Shown: positions 14,772-23,245 of the stretch, piece after piece
How positions within the stretch are numbered: the first letter of the stretch is position 1
How the letters are laid out: every line of letters starts with the position of its first letter
Source of the DNA: an uncultured Prevotella sp.
Lineage (GTDB): Bacteria > Bacteroidota > Bacteroidia > Bacteroidales > Bacteroidaceae
Assembly (NCBI GenBank): GCA_900315775.1
Contig: ONAJ01000004.1
Location: forward strand, 1-64,000
DNA: 64,000 nucleotides
Direction of reading: 5' to 3'
Translations under genes and position numbers: made by a program
Notes under the pieces: generated by a model
Database searches by the model: none
What the model saw: only the letters and a program-made list of their open reading frames with translations
Told to the model about the DNA's origin: nothing

Positions 14772-16565
14772 TTATTTATTAAGGTATTTCTTTCCATTCA
14801 CTATTACGATACCCTTATAGTCCTTGCTTACGCGCTGACCAGCGAGGTTATAAGCATCATTATGCATTATGAATTGTGCATTATGAATTGTATCAATGCC
14901 GTCAGTCTCACTTCCTGGCAAGCCGATGAAATCGATGCCTTTGGCTCCTACTGTTGACAAATAAAGATAAGACCTACCCTGAGCAACAGTATAACCTGCT
15001 TCAGCCTTTACAAAGCCAACCTTTCCGCCCTTCATACCGAAAGCATAGACATTGTCTACCTCACCTGCTGTAACTTCGTGTGCATCATTTGCTGTGCTAA
15101 CCAGCAAGTTTGTGCCAACAGCATCAGCAGAAGGAATAGTTACTGCTACGTGTGTTCCCTGAGTACCATTAAGTATAATACCCGTGTTAGCAGGAACGTA
15201 GGTTACAGGCTCGTAGTGTACGCTTGAGCCGTTACTTGTAGTAGCGATGTAAGCTGTAAGACCAGAATTTGAGAAGTCAAGAGCCTTTGTTGAAGAGTAA
15301 GAAGCCCATAGGTTTTCAGTAATGTCAATAGAAATCTCCTGAGCTACGTAAATATAATTTTCAAACCAACCAGCCTTTCCTTCTGGACGGAAGTAAATGT
15401 CGTATGTGCCGTCTTCGGTAATCGTGTAATTAGGAGTCTCACCACCGGGATACCACGTTGTTATATTTGAACCATCTTCTGTAGATACCACCTTAAACTC
15501 GTTACCATTTACAAGTGGTATAGCAATTTTCATATATTCGTCTGCGTCTGCACCTTCATTCTTAGTCATCTTGTAGTCTTTATTCAACTTCCAAGAAGTT
15601 ATGTCGCCTGCGATGTAGTAACCAGGAGAAACCATGTCGTATGTTTTACCATCAACGAAGTCAAGGTTCTCTGTCTGGCTTTCTCCAACAACTCCTCCTG
15701 TTCCATCATTAAAGATTATCTTTGAAGGAGCGGTAGCAGCAAAGAATGAAATAGTATAAACATCACCGTCTTCTTTCATTATCTTACCGCGCCATCCGCC
15801 AAGAGTCTCCGGACCATAAGTGTAAGCATAGACATTCTCCCATCCAATGCTATTCTTGAATGATGCCGTGTATTTCTTTTCAAGTGTGGCAGAAACTTCT
15901 TTTGTATTATCATCAAAGGTTATGATAACATTGTAGGTACCTGCTTCAGTAACTGGAAGCACATAGTCTGAGCCAGGATAAGCTGTTCCCCACGCATGAT
16001 TACCACAAACCTGAAACTTTATATTATTTCCTGCTGTAAGTGACACGTTCTCCTTTGTGAAAGTCCAAGTATTACCTTCACCTTTCACCATATCATTACT
16101 GGTTTCTGCAGGGTCCCAATTTGCACCAAAGACTTCTGCAGGAGTACCAGCTACTGTCCATGATGAAATTGGAGTCGCAGCTCCCGTAACTGTCATTTCC
16201 AAATCCTTTGTAACGGATACAGTGTAATTTCCTGCAGGAACAACGATAGTACCTTCAATCTTAACAAGAGTTATAGGAGTGTCTAATGTCACATTACAAT
16301 CACCAGATGCGATAGCATAGCGATGATTACCATTAAAATCAGACCAACTGTCACAATCCTTCTTATCAGAGAATGCAAAGTAAAGCCCTCCTGTAGAACT
16401 TGCATCGTAAATAAACGCCTGTTTTTCTTCATCGAAAGGAACCTCCGCAAGGCCCTTGTAGTCCCAATCGACATTGCCACCTGCCACATAGAGATGTTCT
16501 ATCGTCACAGCCTGTGCCATTACGGCAAATAACATAAAGGTTAATAAAGTTAATAGTTTTTTCAT
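14772..16565 (-). CDS. Secreted starch-binding-type protein with T9SS tail (597 aa)
   Basis: Signal peptide 1-19 (MLFAVMAQA). Several beta-sandwich repeats follow: a SusE/SusF-like module (about 140-230, with KFQVCGNHAWGTAYPGSDYV), a CBM26-like module (FKNSIGWENVYAYTYG, about 235-315) and a further module (YYIAGDITSWKLNKDYKM). The C-terminal part ends in a T9SS tail (AYNLAGQRVSKDYKGIVIVN). No active site is seen, so it is likely a surface glycan-binding protein. The linker before the tail is encoded by two tandem copies of a 14-base repeat (14864-14891). The upstream region has a -7 box (CAAATATA, 16633-16640) but no regulon operator at the usual place, so control may differ from its neighbours. 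Confidence 0.78.
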   Translation of the reverse strand: MKKLLTLLTFMLFAVMAQAVTIEHLYVAGGNVDWDYKGLAEVPFDEEKQAFIYDASSTGGLYFAFSDKKDCDSWSDFNGNHRYAIASGDCNVTLDTPITLVKIEGTIVVPAGNYTVSVTKDLEMTVTGAATPISSWTVAGTPAEVFGANWDPAETSNDMVKGEGNTWTFTKENVSLTAGNNIKFQVCGNHAWGTAYPGSDYVLPVTEAGTYNVIITFDDNTKEVSATLEKKYTASFKNSIGWENVYAYTYGPETLGGWRGKIMKEDGDVYTISFFAATAPSKIIFNDGTGGVVGESQTENLDFVDGKTYDMVSPGYYIAGDITSWKLNKDYKMTKNEGADADEYMKIAIPLVNGNEFKVVSTEDGSNITTWYPGGETPNYTITEDGTYDIYFRPEGKAGWFENYIYVAQEISIDITENLWASYSSTKALDFSNSGLTAYIATTSNGSSVHYEPVTYVPANTGIILNGTQGTHVAVTIPSADAVGTNLLVSTANDAHEVTAGEVDNVYAFGMKGGKVGFVKAEAGYTVAQGRSYLYLSTVGAKGIDFIGLPGSETDGIDTIHNAQFIMHNDAYNLAGQRVSKDYKGIVIVNGKKYLNK

Positions 16566-17432
16566 GATAAATTAATAGTTTTAGTTAATGATATTTTTCG
16601 TAATCCTTTTCGTATTTTTCCAGAATCGGGTGCAAATATACAACGAAATCGTTTACGTTGCACTATCTAAAGTATGTAAAATTTGTTCCTTTTTGTATTT
16701 TTTAACAAAAGGGGCATCGGTTGCCTCACTAATCCTGTTCAATTCTGAAACACCTTACCTTCCACCTCTAACTCCTCGAAACCGAGCAAGCAAACTTGCA
16801 AAAATTTAGTAAAAAAAACGAAATCCGCCTACATGCCTACATAAAATCAGCGGAAACACCTTTATATAAAGGCTTTTTTAGCATTAACAGCCTACATAAA
16901 ACCTACATAAAGCCTACATAAAGCCTACATAAAAAGCGCACTTTTTACCATAAAGTAACGCTCTCACCGATAACAAAACAGTCAATCTCCATACCTAAAC
17001 AGTATTGATATAATGAAATTCTCGAGAGAATTTACCCGCAACACGCCTTCATAGCAACCCTAAGTAGGCTACTTAGCACAAAATTCTCGAGAGAATTTTA
17101 TCATAACCCATAGTGTTAGAGCTGCAAAAGACGCACTCAACATAGCGAAACGTCGCTACTTATAGACGGTAAAAAGTAGGTGTTTATGCCAAAATACACC
17201 AAAATCATGTAGGTTTTATGTAGGTTTTATGTATGCTTTATGTAGGTTTTATGTAGGCTTTATGTAGGCTAAAATTAGCACTACTGCCTGATATACTGAT
17301 ATTTACATGAATTTTATGTAGGCATGTAGGCAAATATGAAAATTTCTGCAAACAATTTGGGGCACGACATCACTGCCGCACCCCAAAAGTACTAAAGGAC
17401 TTTACACTTACTATTGAACTAGTACTACATGA
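16566..17432. repeat. Long inverted-repeat element in an 867-base intergenic region
   Basis: No gene is seen. A perfect 21-bp inverted repeat (16827-16847 and 17311-17331) bounds the element. Inside the left arm are four 11-bp units of the type GCCTACATAAA (16890-16933). The right arm has six units of the inverse type ATGTAGGTTTT (17207-17272). The centre carries two perfect palindromes, AAATTCTCGAGAGAATTT at 17016-17033 and AAAATTCTCGAGAGAATTTT at 17080-17099, with a CTAAGTA-GGC-TACTTAG hairpin (17060-17076) between them. At 17356-17387, TTTGGGG/CCCCAAA may end the GH16 transcript. The left end (16566-16740) holds the 597-aa gene's promoter region. Confidence 0.85.
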
Positions 17433-19052
17433 TTACTTTACGATTACTTTTTTTCCATTCTTTATCACAATGCCGCGATAGTTGCTATCTACCCGCTGGC
17501 CTGCGAGATTATATGTTTGTGTCTGGTGATTTGCGACGGGCGATAAAACATTATCGATTCCATCGGTTGGATCTTCTCCTTTGTAGTAGTAGATGTTGTC
17601 TATGTAGTAGATGTTATTTCCGTTGTTATCAAGGTTTATAAGCTTGAGCTGATAAACACGCTGCATTGAAAGTCCAAGTTCAAGGAACTTGCTTATCGGG
17701 AAGTTCAGCTGGCTCCACTGGTTAGCGGGGACTACTGCCTCCTGACGCTTCTCTACCTCGTTGCCGCTATCGTCAGCAAGGCGACAGATGGGGATAACAC
17801 CGAGCTGCAGGGGTTTGTCAACAGGGTAGATGTCCATGTGGAGTCCTTTCTGTGTGTTGAGGTCCATCATGTCGTGTTCAGAACCAATGAATATAAAATC
17901 CTTGATGAGCCACATATTATCGCCGTCGGCAGTAACGTCAAGCTTTGTTGCCTGACCTGCCCACCACTGAGCATAGTCAAAGTTGTGGTTATTGATATAG
18001 GCGTCGCTGAAGAGTGACACCACCTCCGACTCCGGCTTTGTTGGACTTGGAGCGGCAGGGATGTTGACGACTACTGGGTCGTCGCTCCACTGGTAGTCAT
18101 TATCGTCGCTGGCAGTACCAGGATGACCTGGATAACCGATGTTCTCCTGACCTTCGAGCTGATAAACGCGTACCCAGTCGATGTACATCTTCTTCTCGCC
18201 GTCAGCGAGGGCAGTAATCTTATCGGCATTATTGTTGCCCGTGATTCCGGTGAAGTTTCCACCTACTGCGAGGTCGTAGATAATGAAGTTGTTCTTGTGG
18301 AAATAGAGCGCTGTTGACCAGTCGCTGTCGATATTATCGCCATTAATACCTATTTCATAATAGGGCGATGCATCGGGATTAACGTCGAGGTCGAGATACA
18401 TACGGATGCTGTTCTCGTCCCATACACAGGTGAACAGGTGGAACTCTCCGTCCTGAATGCTGTACGGGTTGGTAGTTGACTTGGCATAGTTAGGATAGGC
18501 ACCGTTCTTGTAGAAACCCCAGTGACAAGCCCCGTTAAAGAACTTCTCCTGAGTATTGTGGCTTATGCCGTAGGCGTTACCCATCTCCAGGATGTCCGTC
18601 TCACCGCAGCGAGGCCACCCCACCTTATTATAGTCGTTGCCCATCATCCAGAATGCAGGCCACAGACCGTTTGCCGTCTTTGGCAGCAGTATGCGGCTCT
18701 CTATCTTGCCGTGTTTGAAATAGACCTTCTGATGACTATTAAGACGTCCTGAGGTAAACTTCTTGCCGCTATAGTCCTCTTTGCGTGCTGTGAGTACCAA
18801 GCAGCGGGCTCCCGAGGTGTGGTTCTCGATAGATACATTCTCACGACGGTAGTACTGCATCTCGTTATTACCGCCGCCATTGCCGTTAACCTCGATATTC
18901 CACTGATTCTCGTCGAGTGCATCGCTGTTGAACTCGTCGCTCCATACCAGTACATAGCCGTCTGTGGCTCCTGAGTGATCGTTGTTGTCAGCCATTGTTA
19001 CCTGAGGGATAACAATAGCTGCAAACAACGATATAAACAATCTCTTTACCAT
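17433..19052 (-). CDS. GH16 endo-beta-glucanase (laminarinase type) with T9SS tail
   Basis: 539 residues. Signal peptide ends near 21 (QVTMA). The GH16 jelly-roll domain spans about 30-275, with WSDEFNS, NEMQYYRRENV and the catalytic motif ETDILE (Glu151 nucleophile, Asp153, Glu156 acid/base). Family members commonly have EIDIxE; the Ile-to-Thr change is mild. GH16 of this type cuts beta-1,3- or mixed beta-1,3/1,4-glucans. A beta-sandwich of about 150 residues follows (VVSLFSDAYINNHNFDYAQW), also found in the 1247-aa protein, then a T9SS tail (TYNLAGQRVDSNYRGIVIKN). It starts 5 bases after the GH128 stop, so it is the last gene of the SusC operon. Predicted to act at the cell surface. Confidence 0.9.
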   Translation of the reverse strand: MVKRLFISLFAAIVIPQVTMADNNDHSGATDGYVLVWSDEFNSDALDENQWNIEVNGNGGGNNEMQYYRRENVSIENHTSGARCLVLTARKEDYSGKKFTSGRLNSHQKVYFKHGKIESRILLPKTANGLWPAFWMMGNDYNKVGWPRCGETDILEMGNAYGISHNTQEKFFNGACHWGFYKNGAYPNYAKSTTNPYSIQDGEFHLFTCVWDENSIRMYLDLDVNPDASPYYEIGINGDNIDSDWSTALYFHKNNFIIYDLAVGGNFTGITGNNNADKITALADGEKKMYIDWVRVYQLEGQENIGYPGHPGTASDDNDYQWSDDPVVVNIPAAPSPTKPESEVVSLFSDAYINNHNFDYAQWWAGQATKLDVTADGDNMWLIKDFIFIGSEHDMMDLNTQKGLHMDIYPVDKPLQLGVIPICRLADDSGNEVEKRQEAVVPANQWSQLNFPISKFLELGLSMQRVYQLKLINLDNNGNNIYYIDNIYYYKGEDPTDGIDNVLSPVANHQTQTYNLAGQRVDSNYRGIVIKNGKKVIVK

Positions 19053-19057
19053 TATAT

Positions 19058-20473
19058 TTACTTAATATACCTTTTACCGTTCTTTATAACTAAGCCTTTG
19101 TAGTCGGCACCCACCTTCTGACCGGCGAGATTGTAGCAGTCAGAAGTCTCAACCCCAGGTTTTCCGTTCTCTACAGAGTTGATTCCCGCGGTGAGACCGA
19201 AGGACAGCCAGTTTATCTTAACGAGAGCACTCTGAGTGTTCTTTATCGTCAAGGTGTGCTTGCCGGCGGGCAGGTTAACCTTTATAGTCTGGAACTCCCA
19301 CTTATCCTCTGTTGACGTTGCTCCAGTGACAGGCATTTCCTGATTTGCCACCTCTGTGCCGTCGCAGGTTACGAGGAACTTAGGCACTGACAGCAACTGG
19401 CGACTGGAGATGCGCATGCCCAGAGTGTATTCGCCTGCTGAAGGCACCTCAATCTGGTAGCTGGCACTGCAACCGTTGCCGAAGCTGGAAATCTGTATAG
19501 GCTGTGAACTTGCAGCGTCGCTGTTGACGTCGAGTTCAACGGCGTTGGCATCGATATAGTCCTTTGCGGGGATTATGCCACCAGCCTGCCAGTAGTAGTT
19601 CTTGTCGAATGTTGACATATAGGTGAAGACAGTACCGAGTCGTGACAAGGTGCCTATTTCGACACTGGTATCGAAGAGTCCCGGAGTGACGATAAGGCGA
19701 TAGAAAGGAGCCGAAGCGGAACCTTTTGCCTTGAACCAAGCATAGCGTGCGCACCACTCGCTCTGCTCCAGGAGCTGCACCTTCTGGACCATAGCGTTGA
19801 GCTGTGACTGCTCATCAACAGTACCTTCCCAAGAGCAGAACTCCGTGAGCCACACCTGCTTGCCGTACTTCTTTGCGAAGTTCTCCACGTAGCCTATTAC
19901 TGCCTGTGGTGAGTTCATATAGGAGTGGAGAGCTAAGTAGTCGTACTTAGGCTCTACACCATATTTTGCTTTGTACGCGGCGATGAAGGCATCGAACCAT
20001 ATCTCCGGCGTACTATATACTTTTCCGTCGTTAAGTTTGTCGCCCGAATAGTTGAGCGCAGGAGCCACGAGCTGCAGTCCTTTCTGCTGGGCAATCTGCT
20101 CTATAGCATGCCAAGGCTCTACTGCCTGCTCAGGCGTAATGTCACTACCGCCATGACCTGCGGTAATAAGGTTAGGCTCGTTGAAGCCCAACAGGTATTG
20201 TGCATCGGCGGGGATGCGCGATGCGTCGTAGTTGGTTCCCCATATCATAGGAACATACTCTACGGCTTTGTCCTTTCCTACATACTCCGAAAGGTCTGAG
20301 GAATAGTCAATGCCCCAGTTGTAGTACCAGGAGATTCCCTTTGAGAGGTTTTTGAATTCCTCTGCTACTGTAAAACTATTCTCTCCCACTCCGCGCTTGA
20401 AGCTCTTTGCCGGCTGTGCAAGGAGAGATGTTGCAGAAATAATAAACAGTGTTGATAAAATTAATTTCTTCAT
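19058..20473 (-). CDS. GH128-like endo-beta-1,3-glucanase with C-terminal CBM and T9SS tail
   Basis: 471 residues. Signal peptide 1-19 (SATSLLA). A glycosyl hydrolase catalytic-core TIM barrel (about 24-270) has the acid/base in LLGFNEPN (Glu99) and the nucleophile in QVWLTEFCSW (Glu211), plus LALHSYM. This pattern fits the GH128 family, which acts on beta-1,3-glucan. A CBM6/35-like beta-sandwich follows (about 305-430), and the T9SS tail is CYNLAGQKVGADYKGLVIKN. It sits between the 276-aa binding protein and GH16 in the SusC operon. A strong hairpin (20514-20547) lies just before it. Alternative: another clan GH-A endoglucanase of like fold. Confidence 0.83.
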   Translation of the reverse strand: MKKLILSTLFIISATSLLAQPAKSFKRGVGENSFTVAEEFKNLSKGISWYYNWGIDYSSDLSEYVGKDKAVEYVPMIWGTNYDASRIPADAQYLLGFNEPNLITAGHGGSDITPEQAVEPWHAIEQIAQQKGLQLVAPALNYSGDKLNDGKVYSTPEIWFDAFIAAYKAKYGVEPKYDYLALHSYMNSPQAVIGYVENFAKKYGKQVWLTEFCSWEGTVDEQSQLNAMVQKVQLLEQSEWCARYAWFKAKGSASAPFYRLIVTPGLFDTSVEIGTLSRLGTVFTYMSTFDKNYYWQAGGIIPAKDYIDANAVELDVNSDAASSQPIQISSFGNGCSASYQIEVPSAGEYTLGMRISSRQLLSVPKFLVTCDGTEVANQEMPVTGATSTEDKWEFQTIKVNLPAGKHTLTIKNTQSALVKINWLSFGLTAGINSVENGKPGVETSDCYNLAGQKVGADYKGLVIKNGKRYIK

Positions 20474-20513
20474 AGGTTTTAATATTGTCGTTAGTCGTAA
20501 GTCGTAGGTCCGA

Positions 20514-20547
20514 GGTCGTAGGCTTCTGCTAACGAAGACCTACGACC
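20514..20547. other. Intra-operon hairpin made of GTCGTAGG repeats
   Basis: GGTCGTAGGCTTC pairs with GAAGACCTACGACC (one bulge) around a 7-base loop. Extra copies of GTCGTA lie beside it (20494-20520). It is placed between the 276-aa gene and GH128 and may set transcript processing or stability inside the operon. Confidence 0.65.
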
Positions 20548-20565
20548 TATGACCAACAACAAGAT

Positions 20566-21396
20566 TTACTTATTCATAAACTTCTTACCGTTCTTAACAA
20601 CGATACCCTTGTAGTCAGCACCAACCTTCTGACCTGCGAGGTTGTACATAGTAGCGTTAGCGTTCTCTGCCTTTACGCTGCTGATGCCAGAAGGATCAAC
20701 ATTGCCCTTCTTGTAGAAGAATACCTGGTCGAAGTCGAGTGTTGTACCTGCTACACCACCGCTGAGGAACCAAACGGCGTTGCCTTTGTAAGCCTTAGGA
20801 TCGTCTTTGAACATAACGTCACCTACAACGAAGTTCTTAAGAACTGACATAGGGATGTCGTAAGCATACCACTTTCCGTCGCGCGGGAAGTTCTCAAGTA
20901 CAGGGATTGTGCTGCCATTGTCGGGGAATGCTGCATCGCCGAGAGCCATCTTTGACTCGCCCACACCAAGAACGTGTGTAGCGTTGTCGTTGCTCTTGAA
21001 TGCGATGTGGAGGATGTGGTCGTCAGTAAGAACAGACATATCCTTACCGGGAGCTACACCTGCGAAACCGCAACCTGACCAACCTACGTTCTGTACGACG
21101 AATGAGAACCAACCCTCAGCAACGCCTAATGAGTTCATACCAGAAGGAGTACCGCCAACGTAAGTATTATCCCATACATACAGGAAGTTAACGTTATCGT
21201 CAACACTGTAGTCAGCCTTAATTGTTCCAAACTGCTCGAAAGCCTTATGAACTTCCTCGCTGACGCCGATGATTACAACGTCAGTTGCATTCTGGATTGT
21301 CTGGAGTGATGTTGCTGTAGATTCTGTTACTACACTCTGTGCGCTTGCGCTCAGTGTCAATGCTGCGAAAGCAGCTGCTAAAGTAAACTTTTTCAT
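20566..21396 (-). CDS. Secreted protein downstream of SusD, putative surface glycan-binding protein, T9SS tail
   Basis: 276 residues. Signal peptide 1-19 (AALTLSASA). The body is predicted mostly beta, with WDNTYVGGTPSGMNSLG, GWFSFVVQNVGWSGCGFAGV and an end (VWFLSGGVAGTTLDFDQVFF) like the last strands of the beta-sandwich module in the GH16 and 1247-aa proteins. A T9SS tail follows (MYNLAGQKVGADYKGIVVKN). It occupies the slot behind SusCD where a SusE/F-type or other surface glycan-binding protein normally lies, which is the main reason for the call. Unlike most of those, it is not a lipoprotein. I do not recognise a named family. Confidence 0.7.
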   Translation of the reverse strand: MKKFTLAAAFAALTLSASAQSVVTESTATSLQTIQNATDVVIIGVSEEVHKAFEQFGTIKADYSVDDNVNFLYVWDNTYVGGTPSGMNSLGVAEGWFSFVVQNVGWSGCGFAGVAPGKDMSVLTDDHILHIAFKSNDNATHVLGVGESKMALGDAAFPDNGSTIPVLENFPRDGKWYAYDIPMSVLKNFVVGDVMFKDDPKAYKGNAVWFLSGGVAGTTLDFDQVFFYKKGNVDPSGISSVKAENANATMYNLAGQKVGADYKGIVVKNGKKFMNK

Positions 21397-21429
21397 AATT
21401 ACTGTTTTTTAAAAGTTAATAATAATTTT

Positions 21430-21515
21430 CGTTATTACGTTATATCGTTATTACGTTATTACGTTGTTTTGGGTTTCCCCGAGCCCCTCCCTGTTTGGGG
21501 AGGGGGCGGGGGAAA
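21430..21515. repeat. TTATTACG microrepeats and GC-rich hairpin between susD and the next gene
   Basis: 21430-21466 has short repeats of the form CGTTATTA. The same motif is found at 34188-34236 in the other operon. Next, 21474-21515 is a very strong hairpin: TTTCCCC...GGGGAAA outside and CCCCTCCC...GGGAGGGG inside. It could work as a partial terminator or a 3' stabiliser that lowers expression of the genes after susCD. Confidence 0.75.
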
Positions 21516-21523
21516 GACTATTT

Positions 21524-23209
21524 TTAATATCCGTCGTTCTGCTTTATTCCGCTCAGCTCAACTTCCTTCTGTGGTATTGGGAAGAGTACGTTTTTAGGAG
21601 CGAATGTACCGAACTCAGCCTTGGCTGCTTCACTCTCGCGGGCGATATAGGCTTCGAGAGTCGCTTTGGCAACACCCCAGCGGCAGAGGTCGAACCAACG
21701 GTGTGCCTCCATAGCCAACTCTACACGACGTTCGTGACGAATAGCCTTGCGGAGGTCTTCCTGAGTATCTGTCGTTGTCTGGTTAATACCATTTACCTTA
21801 TATGTATAGCCTGGGAAAGTAGCAAGACCTGCACGAGTACGAACCTCGTTGAGAGCATTCTTAGCAGCGGTGAGATCAGCACCACCCAGCTCGCAGCAAG
21901 CCTCAGCATACATAAGGAGGACGTCAGCGTAGCGTATTACCTTATTATTAATAGGACCACGGGTAGCGTGAGCCAGCTTGTAAGTCTTGCCGCCATCGCC
22001 GTCGGTGTACATAGCATACTTCTTGCTGAGGTAGCGGTCACCGAGGTAAATCTCCTGTGCCGCAATCTCCATCTGGTCATCGGTAGGATTGAGGATAGTA
22101 GCGTCACGACGAATGTCGCCAGTCTCGTACTCGTCGTAGAGGTTCTGTGTTGGCTTGTCCCAACCCCAGCCCTTATCGCCGTCAGCCAATTTATCAGAGC
22201 GAGAACGCTGGAGGATAACGGTGAATGTACCGAGGGTGAAACCGTAAGCACCACCATCACCACCGTAGTCACCTTCGGGGTTTTCTACGTACTGTATCTC
22301 CCATACTGACTCAGGACCGTTCTCACCAACGAGTGTGAAGTTGTCGAAGTATTGAGGACAGAGTCTGTACTCCTGACTGTTGAGGATTTTCTTACCCCAG
22401 TCGCGAGCCTTCTGGTAGTGCTCTGTAGCCTCAGTAGTCTTGCCTTCCTGTGCGAGGAAGCCAGCGAGATAGAGGTGTGTCTTGAGGAGCATTGCCTGCG
22501 CAGCACCCTTGGTAGCGCGACCCATGTCTTCCTGAGCATACTGGCTCTTGAGCCACAGCACCTTCTCGGCAGCCTCAAGGTCCTTGATAATAAAGTTATA
22601 TGTCTCTTCCTGTGTAGCACGTGTCTGTGCCCACTTATCCTTTGTATCTACTACGAAGTCGATGAGTGGCATTCCGCCGAATACACGTACAAGACGGAAG
22701 TAGTACATAGCACGCATGAATTGTACCTCGCCAATCAAACGCTCTTTCACTGTTGTGCTTACCTCCATCTTCTTTGTTGTAGGAGTAGCATTGAGGATTT
22801 CGTCCTCTACCTTTGATGTAGGAAGGACAGACATTGCATAGTTGCAACGTCCTATACCCTGCCAAATGCCGCGGTAGTACTCAAGGAGGATTTCGTTGTT
22901 AGGATTAACCTTGAAGTTATCGATCTCGTAAGCGTCGAGACCGTCGGTAACACCCTGACCACCCTTAAGTGCGTCGTCAGAAGCAATATCACCGATGTAC
23001 CACTCAGAGAAATAAGCACCACCACCGTACTCCCACATATTAGGAGTGTAGGTAGCATTCACCAGTTCTACGAGTGCCTTGCCAGAGGTGAGATAGTCCT
23101 CAGGATGGCTCACACCTGGAGTGCCGTCGGTAAGCCAGTCGTGGCACGAGCTTAACGACAACGTTGCTAACGACAGGGCTACATATATAAATAACTTATT
23201 TGCTTTCAT
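21524..23209 (-). CDS. susD-like: SusD/RagB-family surface glycan-binding lipoprotein
   Basis: 561 residues. A lipoprotein signal (LATLSLSSC, Cys22) opens it. The N-terminal SusD-like region has HDWLTDGTPGVSHPEDYLTS and the helical RGIWQGIGRCNYAMSVLP. The C-terminal SusD/RagB part contains LLMYAEACCELGGADLTAAK, LNEVRTRAGL and IRHERRVELAMEAHRWFDLC, all family hallmarks. It forms the lid of the SusC outer-membrane transporter and presents oligosaccharides to it. The start lies 33 bases after the susC stop. An AT-rich microrepeat (23213-23245) fills the gap and includes the susC stop codon. Substrate is likely a beta-glucan, judged from the GH16/GH128 genes that follow. Confidence 0.95.
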   Translation of the reverse strand: MKANKLFIYVALSLATLSLSSCHDWLTDGTPGVSHPEDYLTSGKALVELVNATYTPNMWEYGGGAYFSEWYIGDIASDDALKGGQGVTDGLDAYEIDNFKVNPNNEILLEYYRGIWQGIGRCNYAMSVLPTSKVEDEILNATPTTKKMEVSTTVKERLIGEVQFMRAMYYFRLVRVFGGMPLIDFVVDTKDKWAQTRATQEETYNFIIKDLEAAEKVLWLKSQYAQEDMGRATKGAAQAMLLKTHLYLAGFLAQEGKTTEATEHYQKARDWGKKILNSQEYRLCPQYFDNFTLVGENGPESVWEIQYVENPEGDYGGDGGAYGFTLGTFTVILQRSRSDKLADGDKGWGWDKPTQNLYDEYETGDIRRDATILNPTDDQMEIAAQEIYLGDRYLSKKYAMYTDGDGGKTYKLAHATRGPINNKVIRYADVLLMYAEACCELGGADLTAAKNALNEVRTRAGLATFPGYTYKVNGINQTTTDTQEDLRKAIRHERRVELAMEAHRWFDLCRWGVAKATLEAYIARESEAAKAEFGTFAPKNVLFPIPQKEVELSGIKQNDGY

Positions 23210-23212
23210 AGA

Positions 23213-23245
23213 AATTATAAATTATGAATTATGAATTATAAATTA
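23213..23245. repeat. AATTATGA microrepeat between susC and susD
   Basis: A run of AATTATAA/AATTATGA units, nearly self-complementary. Similar strings appear inside coding sequence just before the tail of the 597-aa protein (14864-14891). Confidence 0.6.

Noticed and set aside
16734-16750. Operator copy upstream of the 597-aa gene
   Set aside because: Only one CCTCAC half-site is present and it lies about 94 bp from the -7 box, not 32-33.
16588-16809. Possible small + strand gene (73 codons) upstream of the 597-aa gene
   Set aside because: It overlaps the minus-strand promoter region, has low-complexity sequence and no family likeness.
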